Origin: Wenzhouxiangella sp.
GTDB lineage: Bacteria > Pseudomonadota > Gammaproteobacteria > Xanthomonadales > Wenzhouxiangellaceae
Assembly (NCBI GenBank): GCA_007118895.1
Contig: SKQS01000011.1
Location: forward strand, 1 to 44,286
Reading direction: 5' to 3'
DNA length: 44,286 nt
The notes beneath the pieces were generated by a model. It was given only the letters and a program-made list of their open reading frames with translations. It had not been told where the DNA came from and searched no databases. A program made the position numbers and the translations under genes. Positions 43,246-44,286 of the stretch are shown here, in pieces; within the stretch, counting starts at the first letter, position 1; each line of letters starts with the position of its first letter.

Positions 43246-44139
43246 TCAGCGCTGCCGGTTGATCATGTTCTCGGCCATGCACACCAGGGGCTCGGCGCGG
43301 CTGCCGAAAGGCGCCAGCGCAGCCAGTGCCTGCCGGTGCAGCTCCTCGACCCGATTACGGGCAGTTTCGACGCCAGCCAGCGCCGGGTAGGTTGCCTTGG
43401 CGCGGGCCTGGTCCGAGCCGGCCGGTTTGCCGATGATCTCGGTTGTGCCCTCGACTTCCAGAAGATCGTCCCGGATCTGAAAGGCCAGGCCGGTCAGACG
43501 CGCAAATTCGACTAGCCGGGCACAGCCGGCCGGGTCGACACGATCGGCGCTCAAACAGGGCATCTTCACCGAGGCCACCAGCAGGTCGCCGGTCTTGCGG
43601 TGAAACATCGTCTCCAGCGCTTCGATCGACGGCCTGGCCCGTTCGGCGGCGAGATCCATGGCCTGGCCGCCGGCCATGCCGCGCGACCCACAGACCTCGG
43701 CCAGTGCGGCAATCACCGCAACCCGGGCGGTCGTCGAGTGGCCAAGTCCCGGATCGCTGGCAAGTATCTCGAAAGCCAGGGCCTGCAGGGCGTCACCGGC
43801 GAGAATGGCGGTTGCCTCGTCGAAGGCGCGGTGTACGGTAGGCCGGCCGCGACGCAGGTCATCATCATCCATCGCCGGCAGGTCGTCATGAACCAGCGAG
43901 TAGCAGTGAATCAGTTCTACCGCCGCTGCGCAGGGATCAAGCCGGCCCCGAGGAACCCCAAGCACCTCGCCGGTGGCATAGACCAGTAGCGGGCGGACCC
44001 GCTTGCCGGCGCCGAGCGCGGCATAACGCATGGCTTCGTGCAGAGTGTGGGGAGATTCCGTGGGCGCGGGCAGCCTGCGGTCCAGGAACTCTTCGATTCG
44101 CCGTTGATAATCGGCGGCACGCTCGGAAAACGGGGGCAT
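43246..44139 (-). CDS. ispA: Farnesyl diphosphate synthase (short-chain polyprenyl synthase)
   Basis: The 297-residue trans-prenyltransferase adds isopentenyl diphosphate to form geranyl and farnesyl diphosphate. The first aspartate-rich motif is DDLPAMD (residues 85-91) followed by DDDLRRGRPT, and the second is the region IRDDLLEVEG. GKRVRPLLVYATGE and GGQAMDL are further family blocks. ATG 44139 is preferred over a GTG at 44163 because a candidate promoter would start transcription near 44164. In related genomes xseB often precedes ispA and dxs follows; xseB is absent from the 150 bp available upstream. Confidence 0.94.
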   Translation of the reverse strand: MPPFSERAADYQRRIEEFLDRRLPAPTESPHTLHEAMRYAALGAGKRVRPLLVYATGEVLGVPRGRLDPCAAAVELIHCYSLVHDDLPAMDDDDLRRGRPTVHRAFDEATAILAGDALQALAFEILASDPGLGHSTTARVAVIAALAEVCGSRGMAGGQAMDLAAERARPSIEALETMFHRKTGDLLVASVKMPCLSADRVDPAGCARLVEFARLTGLAFQIRDDLLEVEGTTEIIGKPAGSDQARAKATYPALAGVETARNRVEELHRQALAALAPFGSRAEPLVCMAENMINRQR

Positions 44140-44172
44140 TGGGGTAGCAGCGGTCAGGCACACGGGGCCGTC

Positions 44173-44201
44173 AAGTTACTCCGGCCAGTGTCGAGCGTCA
44201 A
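44173..44201 (-). promoter_or_regulatory. Candidate ispA promoter
   Basis: On the minus strand, TTGACG (44201-44196) and TAACTT (44178-44173) stand 17 bases apart, a sigma-70-like arrangement with a good -35 and a weak -10. The near-duplicate plus-strand strings GTCAAGTTACT (44170-44180) and GTCAAGGTTACT (44197-44208) make the region partly repetitive. Confidence 0.35.
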
Positions 44202-44211
44202 GGTTACTAGT

Positions 44212-44286
44212 CCCTGCATAAGTATTGCCTCACTCAGAGCTTCGGACGCGTTCGCTCGCAAGGCGCGCTGGCGAAGGCATAGTGGG
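44212..44286. repeat. Non-coding edge sequence, possibly one arm of an intergenic palindromic element
   Basis: The last 75 bases contain no gene start I can support. They hold short self-complementary blocks (GCGCGC; TTCGC with GCGAA around 44250-44277) and end in GGCATAGTGGG, whose CATAG could be the half of a tip completed outside the window. ACTAGT (44206-44211) lies just before. I cannot verify the other arm. Confidence 0.3.

Overview
This GC-rich window comes from a proteobacterial chromosome, most likely a gammaproteobacterium outside the Enterobacterales (a Xanthomonadales/Chromatiales-type genome is my inference). The evidence is a rpoE-rseA-rseB-rseC-mucD block followed by lepA-lepB-DUF4845-rnc-era-recO-pdxJ, the nagZ / MscS / hypoxanthine phosphoribosyltransferase / methylthioinosine phosphorylase cluster, and a Zur-type Fur protein next to gltX. 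Coding density is very high and many genes overlap by ATGA, GTGA or TGATG. I saw no rRNA, tRNA, CRISPR array, prophage or transposase gene.

Layout. 1-1434 (minus): head of an arsenic operon, an ArsR-ArsC fusion followed by a GAPDH that runs off the left edge. 1461-2897 (minus): mltF. 3006-5870 (plus): gltX, a zur-like gene and a WYL regulator. 5871-16218 (plus): a complete phosphate regulon, with a Pho box, phoB, phoR, a second Pho-box-like region, a porin, pstS, a terminator, pstC, pstA, pstB and phoU. PstC and PstA both carry very large extra periplasmic regions. 16219-16812: a non-coding patch with a 246-bp multi-hairpin element bounded by inverted repeats, a structured leader, and a 50-residue membrane peptide gene whose ribosome binding site lies in a perfect hairpin. 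16811-23339 (minus): a class III aminotransferase, a TPR plus GT41 glycosyltransferase, pyrD, a DUF4190 protein and an ALDH7 dehydrogenase; the first and last may form a lysine 6-transamination route.

23469-27799 (plus): the envelope-stress sigma factor, its anti-sigma module RseA/RseB, RseC, and a DegP/MucD protease. The last 12 codons of rseC are made by a palindrome that matches the ends of the 246-bp element. 27819-33976 (plus): a TATAAT promoter, a strongly folded leader, then lepA, lepB, a DUF4845 gene, rnc, era, recO and pdxJ. 33955-34734 (minus): a receiver-Hpt protein, divergent from a YdbH-like AsmA-type protein and its partner, a lipoprotein with a YdbL domain (34737-37445, plus). 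37458-42196 (plus): rlmD, nagZ, an MscS channel, hpt and methylthioinosine phosphorylase. 42292-43227: an unrecognised protein with a degenerate receiver-like part. 43246-44139 (minus): ispA. The right edge holds a promoter and a non-coding, probably repetitive, sequence.

How the parts work together: PhoBR and PstSCAB-PhoU sense and import phosphate, probably with the porin. RpoE/RseAB/MucD and the YdbH/YdbL pair both serve the outer membrane. NagZ and MltF recycle the wall. Methylthioinosine phosphorylase would release hypoxanthine that Hpt can salvage. The least explained parts are the repeat family at 16248-16493 and 26266-26301, the small hydrophobic gene with the occluded ribosome binding site, and the folded lepA leader.
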